Source: Strongylocentrotus droebachiensis (Eukaryota; Echinodermata; Echinoidea; Camarodonta; Strongylocentrotidae). From it: 64,000 nucleotides of DNA. The position numbers and the translations under genes are program-made. Below the pieces are notes generated by a model. The model ran no database searches and had not been told where the DNA came from. It saw nothing but the letters and a program-made list of their open reading frames with translations. Where the stretch lies: contig JAVYIG010000037.1 of NCBI GenBank assembly GCA_035222895.1, forward strand, positions 868,001 to 932,000, given 5' to 3'. Numbering within the stretch: the stretch's first letter is position 1; each line of letters starts with the position of its first letter. Of this stretch, positions 10,151-22,300 are shown piece by piece.

Positions 10151-12484
10151 CCCCCCTGGATTGACAAGAAGGAGGAAAACAACATCTACTACATGTACTT
10201 TCATCCTCACTTCGAAAATATTTGTTTTTTACATTTCTCTTGGAACAAATCTTCATCTCAGCATTCTCACGTCAAGTTTTTGGGCTATTGATAATAGCCC
10301 CTTTAAATTTATCATAAGATTGTTTGTATTTTACATGATAAATAGTAAGATGCTAGCATAACTAAGTTTCTGGTCACAATTTTGTTAATAATTTTGTTTG
10401 GGGGTAAGGCCCGCTCGCCCCCCCCCCCCCAAAAAAAAAAAATATAATAATAATAATAATAATTATAACTTTCGATTAATTACATTGGAGGGTTTTGCCA
10501 GGGTCCTTTGCACGCCTAAAGTTGGTAAGTGGAGATTGGCTTTCTTAAAAATTCACAACTATCGACTCAGAGACCATTCTCGCTTCACACTGAAGAGATC
10601 AGCTAAACACATGAGAAATATCACCATTGTGTGCATCAAACTTTTCTTCTCGGGTGATTGATAGGCGAAACTGCGTTTTAACTTTAGACCAATCGTACAG
10701 CAAGATTCTTAGTATGTAGAATATAAGTTTATTCTTCGTATATGTCAGAATCGTCTACCTGGACTTCACAGTCTGGCATACACAGTCTGGAATTTTGCAG
10801 ACACGGGCACACTGTTCTCCATTAGTTCCACAAATGAACACACATTGGTCTCATCTTTCCTTATCCGGGTTAGTTGCAGGTCTGGATGATTGAAGTGCTG
10901 AGAACTGTTTCTGCCGACCATGTCTCTCAGCTTCCTCAAATATGAGCTTCTGTACTCGGATGTCAGGTAGTACCTACTGACAGCTCCTGGTTTTTGTGCT
11001 GAAGCCTTTCGTTCCCCCAGGGGTCTGGGTGTCCTTGTTAATGGTTTCTTCAATTGTCTGGTCGACTGAGATTCTGCCAAAGGGGTTGTTTCTACCAAGT
11101 TGCACGTAAAATCCCTGGCCCTGCATCATGCTGGGTGATCAATGGCCAGCCGGGACATTTGTGCATAATAGCAGGGAAGATAGCGTGCATAGTTCAGTCT
11201 GTTGTAGGCGAAGCACCAGGGAATCATTGCACGAATGGAAACAAAGTGCAGCACCCAGTCACCATCTCTAGATGCCAGAATCAGACCTAACATAACTTCG
11301 ACCATGTCCACATAATGACATCCAGAAGGCCGAGAGGGTCCCATTCTCCTGCCTCAGGTAATCAAGGGAGACACCAAACAGCTTGAATATGTGTTCAAAG
11401 GACTGATTTTCAATCATCTCACAGTCAGCAGCTTGAAGAACATCTTCACATAGGATGTCACGACTCTGAGGCTTTCTTCCAGGTGAATCAGTGTCGTTAG
11501 TTTCTAGCCAAGGTAGGAAGCCTTTCCATGACATTCGCATAAATATACCTTGTACAACAACTTGTGCAGCCTGACTGCACGGTTGTACTTGCGGCCTTCC
11601 ATCACTCCAGCAACAGAGCCATCAGCAATGACACCCTGACTTACAAATAGATCTCCCAGTCCAGCATCTTGGAATCTCTTCCCAATGGTTGCCAACATGT
11701 GCAGATGGTGTGGAAGGCTCCCAATCTAAGAATGATGTCCTTGATTTTTGAATGGGTGCTTCCAAACAACTTCAGCAGCTTTGTCAAACAGAGCTTGGTC
11801 GAATACACAGACTATCGTTTTCAAATCGAGTGACTGCATAATGTTTATTGACTGGTTGAGCACTTCATTGACGGTTGACATCTAGGTTTCTGGTGCATTG
11901 ATTGTGGGTAGGTAGACTACAATGTCGTGGACAACTGTGATGTTGAGCCAGTCCAGCTGCAGATGGCCTGGGCTTTTGGGTTAGATATACGGGCAAGTAG
12001 CCACCCATGCAGGTTCTTCTGCGTTGCCAGCTGTTATCTCATCTCAGGTGTCTCCCTCTATTTCTCTCATCTGTGACGGGCCTGCCCGGATGCCAGCTTT
12101 GTAGGTTTGGAGCAGCAATAGTTAACTTCTGATACTGTCTTCTCTTCTTTGTCTTCGGAAGACAAAGCAGGGGTTTCACTGGCTGGGGGATTCGAGATTT
12201 TGCCTGGACTGCAAACCCGACTGCAATCCCGTTCACCCTGTGAGTTCCCCACTAACAGTTTCCTCTATTGGATCAATATTGTCCTATGCTAATGCGGTGA
12301 AGATCTTGGGATGTTTATCTCTTGTCAGTGCAGGTTGATTATCTAAAAGAGAGAGCTTTTGGAAACACAAGGCCGTGTCTATTTCCTTGAGTTGACACAT
12401 CATGCCCGAGCCGATTAAGTATATGCACCAGTTAAATATTTCCAGTAAGTGACTTCGCAGTGAAGGGCAGTGTTATGTGATTCA

Positions 12485-12766
12485 GTGGCTTTACCTGTGT
12501 GTTGGCTCAGTCAGTTTAGCGTCCACCTCACAACCGGGAGGTCGTGGGTTCGAACCCCGGCCGCGTCATACCAAAAGACGTTAAAAGACGGGAGTTGCTG
12601 CTACCTTGTTTGGCGTTCAACAATAAGGGATAGAGCAACCTCGATCTGGCGCTGCTCAGTGGCTGCCGGACTCACGATCAATTGGGCAAAAAGAATTTCC
12701 ATTTTCGGTTTAATAAAATTTGTAGTGGACTTTAGAAGATTATTATTATTATTATTATTATTATTA
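12485..12766 (+). mobile_element. tRNA-derived SINE with (ATT)n tail
   Basis: The head carries a polymerase III A-box-like TGGCTCAGTCAG and a B box GGTTCGAACCC, about 40 bp apart. A body of about 150 bp and an (ATT)n tail at 12740-12766 follow. It sits inside the decayed gene copy, whose protein similarity resumes on both sides. The head resembles the SINE at 27.2 kb (shared GGGAGGTCGTGGGTT and GTCATACCAAA). Confidence 0.8.
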
Positions 12767-13549
12767 ATACCACTCGTAATGGCATTAATTAAGTCCGGGG
12801 CAAAAGAGCTGCAAAGCCGCTGCACTCTGTTGGATGGGCTTGCGCAGTTTGTTGTTCCTGTCAGCAGTACGTGTAAGAACCTGGTCATTGAAGTGGGAAT
12901 GGCATCGTTGGTCATCTCCTCTGACATCTGAGGTGGCCATGACTGTCTATAGTCTTGCTTCTTGACCTCGTCTCTCATCTGCAGTGCTGCCTTGTTAAAG
13001 ACTTCATGAGTCCTTTCTGATTCCATGACCTACACCTTAGTCTGGACCACATGCTATGTCTTGACAAGCTCCGGCAAAGAGAGGTTTTCAGGATAAACAA
13101 CAAGTTTTCCCTTGGGGATGTGTAGTCCTGAAAAGGACTGTTTGTTATCTTTCTTAGCATATAGTTCTAAGGAGAACTATAGCGCTTGGAGAGGATGAGT
13201 GGCTCGACGTTTCGAACAGGTTGACTATCCGTCGTCAGGAGTTAAAGTTTTCTAAAGTTGTCCCTTGTCATCTGTAATGATTTGCAGGGCTTCTCCAAAC
13301 TCAGCTTCCAATTTACGGCAGACATGTTTCTTGGTTGAGGCTTTCACTGTGGCCACTCAAAGAATGCCCATGCCCTGAACCAGTCTAGCTGTGAGGTCAG
13401 TCATTGGTACAATGTTAGAGTTGACGAACAGTTCTTCTCCGATCTAAGAGAACACTTTCACTGAATGACTGTTTCCCTGCAGCCTCATGTTGAGTATCTA
13501 TATCACTGGTACACCAACATCCTCCGCTGCAGTGTTGTCTACACCCTTT

Positions 13550-13694
13550 GGCCCGAATTCACAAAGGAGGTTTGTCGACAAACCTTGTTTTTACGCGTTT
13601 TTTACAAACCTGGTTTGTAAAAACGCGTCGATACGCGTCATATGACGCACGAAAACCAAGGTTTGTCGACAAACCTCCTTTGTGAATTCGGGCC
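13550..13694. mobile_element. Miniature inverted-repeat element, GGCCCGAATTCACAAAGGAG ends
   Basis: A 145-bp near-perfect palindrome with ends GGCCCGAATTCACAAAGGAG and their inverse, flanked by TTT on both sides. It is inserted in the decayed gene copy just after the YRLYTK-encoding segment. The same ends occur at 59999-60227. A TTT duplication would fit a PIF/Harbinger-type element, which is inference. Confidence 0.8.
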
Positions 13695-14059
13695 TTTGTG
13701 TACAGACGGTAGCAAGACCGGTGGTAATGGCCTTTTGCTGCCACTAAATCTCTGCTGACGAGGGCTAGTATCCTGCTATCTAGTTTATGAACAGCAACTT
13801 TACGGACTCTCTCATCTGCACGAAGTTCAGCGCACAGGGTCAGAGGCGCTCCCCGGTGTTTTTTCCTTTCAATTACTTGCTGGATATCTCACAGAAGATA
13901 CACTGTGCTTCATACCCTCAAGTGAGATGGAACTTGCCTTGCTAACCTACTGCATTCTGATAAGTCTTTGTTTCCTCCCGTAGTACTCTGTTGGGCAATG
14001 ATAGCATCAAGGTCCCTTTTCATTGTGAAGATGCTTCGACATGTCCTGTGGTAGGTCTC

Positions 14060-14200
14060 AGCCAGGCGCGTACGCAGAATTTGTTTCAAGGAAGGGGGGG
14101 GGGGGGGGTAAAAATGTTTAAATCGGGCCGAAAATTTTGCAACGACTCAGCCAGGCGCTGAATAAGCGGGGGGGGGGGGGGGGGTAAGAGGACACTTTTT
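14060..14200. repeat. Repeat debris, CAGCCAGGCGC units and G runs
   Basis: Two CAGCCAGGCGC motifs, each followed by a G run (near 14094 and 14170). They resemble the left end of the hAT-like element at 5652. From 14200 to 15830 I see AT-rich sequence, a C run near 14567 and no convincing gene. Confidence 0.55.
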
Positions 14201-15832
14201 AGTAGTTGTTCTCTAGCTCTTTCTCTTTTTTTTTAATTCATAACCTCATCTGTAAACGTGTAACTTTGTTTGTAGCCTTGTATCGAAATGTGAAAGTTCA
14301 CTTGCAATTTATTTAGACCAATGTAAAGATTATTTTGTTATGTTGGATACAGTGTTCTAAATTATGTACAATTTTATTAATGAGAGAAATAAATAAAAAC
14401 CTATGACAACACAAACTGGTCTTTATCTTTATACTTTAAATTAAAAAAATAATTGTTTCATGGTCCTCATAGTCTCATCATTATTAATTTGCCATTTGCT
14501 GACATCACTCCAGAACTACTGTACATTTTGTATTTTATCAAAGAAAAATATATCATCACCCCCTCCCCCCCCCCCCCCTTATTACCAAGTCCACTCCCGA
14601 TTAGGAGACATTTCAAAATGGTCCCTTTTATTTGTTGACCATTTCACTGCAAATTTTCAGAGATTGATTTGTATGGTCATACCGCCAAGTGCAATAAAAC
14701 TGATGTACAATTTTACCCTCAGAAGGCAACTTTTGCATTCTCAAAAAAAGTAACTAGGACCTTTAAAATAGCCCAGCGAAGAATTACCACCTCAATATCG
14801 AGTAACAAAGCTTTCAAGATATAATAGTTTGGGATAAGTTTAATGTCTCATAACCTTTGACTTTGACCCTGCAAAACAGTGCCCTTCCCTTTAAAACGGA
14901 AATCATCTTTGTAAAACAACATTTTTGCTTGATTCAGAAAAACTTTTTTAAAAGTGTCACTTAATTTTCTTTAGGTCTAGTTTCATAGACTCGTTTTCTA
15001 ATTAGAGTTAGACCTACTAACTAATAAAACACGTAAATTGTGATAAATAATGGAAAATTATTTACAAAACAACATCCATACAATTAAATATGGTTATTGA
15101 GTAACCAGATAACAATAACCATTTAATTCAAAGGAATTATGCTGTTCTTAATAAATTAATGTTAATACCCCTCTCCCATACAACACACAAAATTTCGTTT
15201 TTGCGGGACTGAATAAAAAAAATTGAAATTACTGTCAGTAGGCTTATAATTTCACAATTACTGTTTCCATTTTTTCTTCTTTCTTTACCATACATCTTAG
15301 TTCATAGTCAACAACAGGCAAAGTTGGTTGCTATGAAGTTCGATTTGATGGCTCCTGAACTTTAAACCAATCACATGCCAGTATTTGGGGGAATCCCCAC
15401 TACCTCATAATGCCTTAGTCTACACATTCAGACAGTTTGTCAGGTAATTGCTATTAGATTTTCCCCCAACGAAATGATGTATATTTTTACTAAGCTGAAC
15501 ATTCGGAAATGTTATCATAATTGTATACACATATAAATATCCAACAAACAAAATGGCAATACAAAGGTTTTTGCCACCTCTGTTGGTACCTATATCAGGC
15601 CTGGCCTGGGCCCTAGTCCAGATTCAGTCCGTTCTTTGTTTTTATTCTTCTATCACACGCATTGATCGCACACACAGCGCGGTCTCTCCACTGATCGCGC
15701 AATCCCCAAATTTCCGTCCACACGAGGTCCAGACACTGATCTCTACGGAAATAGAGATCAGTAGGTCCAGATTGAGAGGAATGGCTAGGTCTACTTTTAA
15801 CGTTGAGGGTGTTTTTTATCACCTGATTGGAT

Positions 15833-15864
15833 CACAGAACTCTTAAATATTTAAGAGTTCTGTG
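15833..15864. promoter_or_regulatory. Perfect 32-bp palindrome upstream of a gene start
   Basis: CACAGAACTCTTAAAT is followed directly by its exact reverse complement. It lies 253 bp before the ATG at 16117. It could be a cruciform, a dimeric factor site, or the relic of a small inverted-repeat element. Confidence 0.6.
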
Positions 15865-15954
15865 GATTGGGTGCGCTACACGAAAACGGTACAGAGGAAG
15901 GACTAGCCTGGCCCATGGACTAAGCTACTGTTATAAGCTACTGAAACCAAGGCA

Positions 15955-16030
15955 TCTGATTGGCTGAGAGCCAGGAGCTGGGAGCGGTCGTTGCTTATAT
16001 ATGCAACGTGCTTTATGTTTTCTAACAATT
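15955..16030 (+). promoter_or_regulatory. Putative core promoter with TATA and inverted CCAAT
   Basis: TATATAT at 15996-16002 lies 115 bp upstream of the ATG at 16117, which would place transcription start near 16030 with a 5' UTR of about 90 bp. ATTGGC (inverted CCAAT) is at 15958-15963. The TATA is flanked by the inverted hexamers CGTTGC and GCAACG. Function is inferred from position. Confidence 0.5.
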
Positions 16031-16116
16031 TGTCTCCGGTCCTTCACGGAAAGAATACTAGTTTAGTGCCCAAATCTGTATGTTATTTGCTCGCGTGAAT
16101 CTGTTCAACTTCAAAG

Positions 16117-16387
16117 ATGGATGCCATACGGAATGAAATCTTGTCGTACAAACCAGGCAAGGCTGTACCTTGTGATGATGAACGAGTGGTGTTTCCTCCT
16201 AAGCTTGTCATTGGTATGGTCAATGACTACATAGGCGAGAGAGAGGTGCCCGTCTTCATCAATGCCATGATAGACGCCCTTTATGTAAAGGAATTAGGGG
16301 CGGACGAGCCTGCTGAGAAACGGCCGGGATTATGGATCACCGATTCTATATCTATCATCGTAACAATTCCACGTCGCACTTGTACTG
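16117..16387 (+). CDS. Exon 1 of the novel coiled-coil gene
   Basis: Starts at ATG in the context AAAGATGGATG and encodes 90 residues plus one base. The donor is the weakest boundary: CTG|GTTTGT at 16388 fits phase 1, but T|GTACTG at 16382 and C|GTCGCA at 16373 also keep the phase. The ORF reads on to 16500 but then enters low-complexity sequence. Confidence 0.6.
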
Positions 16388-19300
16388 GTTTGTATATTGA
16401 AAAACAAATGCAATGTTGTTTTGTTTGTGTTTTTGGTAATTCAAAATCAAATGAAACTGAAAGGATCGCGATAGGGGCCTATAGGCCTATAGGAATGTAA
16501 TATAGCCAGGCCTATAAATGATATAGGCCTCTAGATCTAGTAGGGTGTCTGAACGATTTTTTCAATTTTCAATTTGGGATCGTTTTTCACCATTTTTGTT
16601 AGATATTGGAATAAAAAATGTAATCAGAATAATACCTTTCAAATTTCAAGACTCACCGATGTTTCTATCAAAAGATACAGCCCCTCAAAAACTGTGCAAT
16701 ATTCATATAGCATTTTGGTCAGGATGGACAAAAAAAGTGGTTCACGCAGAGTTATAATTTCTGCTCAAAAGCTGCACAGCTAATGCGCAGCACGATATGC
16801 AAAGCGTGGAGTAAGGGTATTTTCAAACTGTTGTGCCAAGTGATCCCTTGGGACTAGAGAAAAAAATAAGTGCATGGATATATTCTTAACACTTGGCCCA
16901 ACTTATCCCTCGCGGGGGGGGGGGGGGGAAGGGGTGCAGTTCGTGAAATTGGTAAATCTCTGAGTTACTATGGAAACGATGTTTAAATCGCTGTTTTGAG
17001 CAAGATATATATTAAAGCGGTGAATATTAAAGCGGGGGGATGCTAAAGAGGAGGATTACTAATATTTTGTTAATATATTTTTTTTTAACTCTCACTTTCA
17101 CCTATCCCAAATAACCCTAAGTTTTGTGTTCCTGCTTTATATGTAGATGATAATGCATGATTACAATAAATAGAGAGAGAGAGAGAGAGAACCAACATCA
17201 TTATGCAATGGTTCAGGGTTTGTGTAATGTACGTTCGAAACCATTTCTTAGCGTCTCAACCCTAAAAAAATAGCAAAACTATTTTTGAGGAAAGCATTAT
17301 ACTGAACTGAATAAAGAGTAATAACTTTATATTGGCTCATACTAATACTGGTACGGGCTAAATACAATGTGGTATCGGCACAGTAAGATCGGGTATTTGT
17401 ATAGAGGTATTCCAAAATGACATTCTGATAATCAACATTTTGTTCTGTTATCATTATGTATATACCCATAATACAACTGATCTTTGTGATTTCTTAACGT
17501 GACATAGCTTCTTCTCCCCCTGCAAACAAAAAAGAAAACAAGGTTATTTAATAAAAGGATCATGGGACAAAATGATCATTGTGATTCAAATTGATGCAAG
17601 GATTTTTTTGAATATTAAGCAATGCTTTTCACCAGAATCTTCTTTGTAAAAACGACTTTTAAAAATCTCAGCCATCCAATTCTGCCACTGTCTTGTAAGA
17701 TCACTTTCACATTCGGAGAAGTGTATTCTTTAATGAGTATTTTAAATTGAATGGAATGTCTCAACTCAGTAAGCATGGCTGACATTTGTAAAAGTTGCTT
17801 TTACAAAGAAGATTCTGGTGAATAGCAGTGCTTATTCAAACAAATATTCGCATCAATTTGAATCACAATCTTTATTTGTCGCTTAATCCCTTTTAATGAC
17901 CTTGTTTTCTTTCTCGTTTGCAAGGGGAGAAGAAGATTATTATGTCATAGTGTGGTACGGTATGTCACTGAAACAGCTCCCGTAGGAATTTTTGTGCCAA
18001 CATTGATTATCAAAGTGGGGGGGGGGGGGGGGGGGCTAAAGTATTTACGATCAGGTAGAGGGTAGCGAGCGTAAATTGGTGTGGGGGGGTGGGTTCAGGG
18101 GGTGGAGCCCCGGAAGCTCAGGGGTTTTAGGCATTCAATTACGGTCAGAGAAGCACAAATATTTTGATGCCGCATTTATGTCACTGGCGGGTCAGGGGAG
18201 GGGGGGGGGGGGGGGGGGGGTTGTTAAAGTTAAATTAACGTTATTATCCTTTTTATTTTACCGGTTTGGGAGGCTAGGGGGGGGGGGGTGGGCCGTTAGA
18301 ATCGGCCCGTGGATCTGCGCCTGTACAAAAAAGCACCAAAACAGAATCGCTCAGTAAAGAAAGAATGTAAAGGTTGCTCCGAATAATTAACGTTAATTCT
18401 ATTCAACTCGACTGACGCCTCGTTAAATAGAATGTTAATCTTTCAACTCATGAAAATATTCACACTATTGAAGGTTATTGATTCTCATCATTTCAAACTC
18501 AACTGAATTCACTCAAAATCGGTAATTGAGTGACAAGTGATGACACCTAGAAAGCATTAAAATACAAATTTGTCAACTTACCGATGTTTAAAAGATTAAT
18601 TATATCCTCGCCGACGAAGTCGGAGGGGATATAGTAACGCTGCCGTCCTTCCTACCTTTCGTGCGTCCGTCCGTTACAAATTTGGTTTCCGATCGATAAC
18701 TTCAGTAATGCTTTTGAGGGATTTTAATGAAATTTGATAGGAAGGTACATGATATCGAAGTACAGCCTAATTCGAGTTTGGAGTACGTAGGTCAAAGGTC
18801 GATGGTCATATCTCATTAAATATGCGAAAAAATACACATCTTGTTTCCGATCGATAACTTAAGTAATGTTAATCTTAACTTCTCGTATGTTATTCTTTGT
18901 TTTTATCATTCTATCACTTCCTCTTTCTATCTTTCCTTATGTTATTCTTTGTTTTTTTCCTTTTACCACCTTTTGTAATGTTATTCTTTGTTTCTTCCTT
19001 CTATCACCTTCTCTTATAGTGGGGGCTGTTAAGGCTAAATAGGTGTTGTTTGGTGCAGATTCTTCTAAAAGCACAACATTTGGCCCAGAGGTAGATTATA
19101 CCATACTTTCTCTGTGAAATGCATAATAAATCGTTTTCGAGGGTTGGCAATGAAAATAGATAAACAGTAGAAACAGACCATGAATTAAGAAATAAACAGC
19201 TTGGTCGATTTGTTTTGAGGCATTATCTTCAAAAACCCGGACAGCTTTAATAAGCTGTATTATCCTAAAAAAATAACGTCTATAATCACTCTGAGATGGA

Positions 19301-22300
19301 ATAAAATACGAATACGAATTGCATTTTGCAACGTCTAGACATATTAAAAGGTCGAATCTCAACTTTATTTTTCTTATTCTTCTTTTACATTTCGAAGCGT
19401 TGCATGGGATCTTAATCCTGTTTCTCTACATTCATCAATGCAGTGGCGGATCCAGGGGTGGGCCGAAACGGCCGCGCCCCCCCCCCCCCCCCCTATTGGT
19501 GGCGCAAAACAAAATTGAGAAGGAAAAAAGAGCCGGAAGAAAAGAAGAAAAGAAAAAAGGGAAAAGATGGAGAAGATAAAAGAAAAGAGAAAAGAAACGA
19601 GAGAGAGTTTAAAAAAAAAGAGGAAAGAAAAAGAAGAGAGGAGCCGGGGAGAAAGAAAGACAACGAAATGGCACTAAAATTTAGTGACAGTAACGACGAA
19701 TAAGGAAAAGACGAGGGGAGGGGGGGGGAGGGGGTGCGTGAAGGCGGCTGCATTGAGGGGGGGGGGGGGTGACTGGCCGTATTCTTATTTTTAGGTTATG
19801 CGAGTCGGAATTATGCTTATTTAAAAAAAATCTTAGCATGCTTGTTTATGTGAAGCCGTAGTGCATGTACAGGTTAGTGTAGAAACACTTCTGAAAAGGC
19901 CGCGCCCGGCCCCTCCAAAGAACGGCAGAATAGTCATCTATTAATTCTGGGGTCATTCTCGATGGCTTGGGAGCCGTTATTGAAGTGGGGGCCGGCCCTA
20001 CTCAAATGGTAGTGACGGCAACGATGGATAAGGGAATAGTAGGAAAGGATGCACATGCAGGCGTGTACGCATACAACATGGCAGAGCTTGAGGGGCCTGG
20101 CAGAGCCTTTTCAAGAGAGAAATTGTCTTCAGGAGAGAAAAAGAGGTTATTTCTAAAATGAAATGAAAGGGCTCTTGTCAAATAGCCCGTTCATTTTGTT
20201 TTTTCTCTCGAAATAAACTCTCTTTCTCTCTTATAGACAATTTTATGAGATGGGATCTTCAATCTGAGGCCTTTTGGTGCTCTTTGAAAAAAGCACACTG
20301 AATGGGGGCAGTGCAATTCAAATTTCAAGGGATGGATTAGAGTTTTTATCGCTCTTGAAAGTCAAATAGCCCTTTCATTTCATTTTAGAAATAAAGTCTG
20401 ATACATTCCTTGACATTTAAATTGTGCTGCCCCTATTGTGTCCTCTTTTTAAAGAGCACAACAGAGCCCTCAGATTAGGCAGCAAGTAGCAAAACAAACC
20501 CTTAACACTGCACACAACATTCAATGGGATGATGCCCACATCATTGAGTTTGAAACGCACTTCTGGTCAAGAATGGTAGAAGAAGCATCTGCATAAAAAG
20601 GATGAATCCTTCACTGAATAGGGATTCTTGCTATACACTTTTACCTTTGTGTAAATAATAAAAGGTCCACGGGAGCAGTTGTTAGAAGCTTAAACTACAT
20701 AAAACTCTCTCCAATTTTGCAGGGGGAGAGCCTTTGCCGGGAGTCTTTAATGATAAAAGAGATGAATCCTTCACTGAATAGGGATTCTTGCTATAATTAT
20801 GTTACCTTTCTTCGCTCCAGTGATCTCGAGGCAGCAGACAGCAAGAAATTGTGTGAAAAATTTGCTGTTGCCGGGAGTCTTGCATGGGGCAGAGCCCCAG
20901 GAAGTTCTTGAACTTTAAAAAATATTAAGAAATTCAAAATAATCGTCATGAGCGATAGAAATTGTAATTTTCTCCTTGAGAGTCACATACCCCCTTTCAT
21001 TTCATTTTAGAAATAACCTCTCTTTCTCTCTAAAAGACAATTTCATATAACTTCTGTTTTTCGTATTGTTGTACTTTCGTCCGCAGTCTTCTTAAGCACA
21101 TGTCGAGCCAACTCAGTCGGAAATGTAATCTGTAGGTCTAAGTGTAAAGTTAAGTTTCATGTTCTTCCTTTTTCTTTCTTTCTTTCTCTCTCTCTCTCCC
21201 TCTCTCTGTCTCTCTCCTTTTCCTCTATCTTCTTTTTTTAATAACATTATTCTCTCTTTTCTTCTAATTTTTCTGTGTGTGACATGCGTTACCTACGTCT
21301 ATCAATGTCTAAATATGGTAGATTTACATTTTGATGGTTCCCTTTGTAGGTGCACCTTATTCCAGAAAGTGCCCTATTTTGATGGTGCCCCCCCCCCTTA
21401 TGTATTGATCTCGATAAAAAATAACTTTCTCATTAATTCTATTTCCCATATTTCTAATACTTGCACTAATCTCCAATTTTAAAACAATCGTCTACTTTCT
21501 CTTAAGACAACATTATAATTATAAAGGATTCATTAATGCAAGGCTATCTCGCGAGTCATCTCTCAATTATGAACTTCTTGCTTTCCTCATCTCCTAGTCT
21601 CCCTTGCTTTAATATTCCTCGTTACACTCTTCCAAATGTTACTCAAAATCCATTATATAAATCACACTCAGGATACAGCCAATTGACGAGAATTGTTTCA
21701 ATCTTTATTTTACATGTATCATTAATATAATGGTTTTACAATGGCTATGGTGATGAGTTGTTTAGGTAATATGTTGATGTGTTTGTTTTAATGTATTACC
21801 ATGGTGCACCTTCTTGGTTAAAAAAAAAATATGTGTATGTATTAACGTAAGTTTGTGCCTTTACATACCACAGTAGATTTTAATGTAATATATTTGATGC
21901 AGAATAATATTAATATTTGAAGATAAGAAACACAAACAGTTTCAATAACCGTTCAAGTGTTTCAAGAAAAAGTTAAGCAAACTTTCTCCTGGATGTAAAT
22001 TCACACTGGTGTATAGCACTTGCGATCTCTCCGATCCAGGCTAGACTCTTCGCGAGCGGTTTCATTGGAATTAATCGAAAAAATCCCCCCCCCCCCCCCT
22101 CCCCGCTAGCATGTAAATAAAAGATACGCCGGCCGGCCATACGTAAATGACAGTGACGGTAGGATATTGGCACACAAAATGCTGGACTTAGATCATGCTG
22201 CAATTATAATTATAAACCTTTAGTTCAGTCAGGAATCACATGACGTGTACAAGAGTGTTTGACGGGTCCGGGTCCTCCCCCCCCCCCCCTGCCCACTGGC

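Larger units (their letters stand above)
10741..14060 (-). pseudogene. Decayed copy of an uncharacterised multicopy animal gene family
   Basis: Read on the minus strand, recognisable protein pieces appear in order but in changing frames with stops: AAKGHYHRSCYRLYTK (13750-13690), FNKAALQMRDEVKKQDYR (13010-12950), FLHVLLTGTTNCASPSNRVQ (12890-12830), GKRFQDAGLGDLFVSQGV (11690-11630), VMEGRKYNRAVRLHKLLY (11605-11550), WKGFLPWLETNDTDS (11530-11490), LHFVSIRAMIPWCFAYNRLN (11250-11190) and KPGAVSRYYLTSEYRSSYLR (10990-10930). From memory, this layout matches uncharacterised proteins repeated many times in cnidarian, echinoderm and some fish genomes, probably spread by a mobile element; I know no function. 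This copy is clearly inactive and is broken by a SINE and a miniature element. Confidence 0.75.

Noticed and set aside
12500-12570. tRNA gene
   Set aside because: Same reasoning: internal promoter boxes followed by a SINE body and (ATT)n tail.
12470-12931. 153-codon plus-strand ORF
   Set aside because: It runs through the SINE head, the (ATT)n tail and the antisense of the decayed gene copy.
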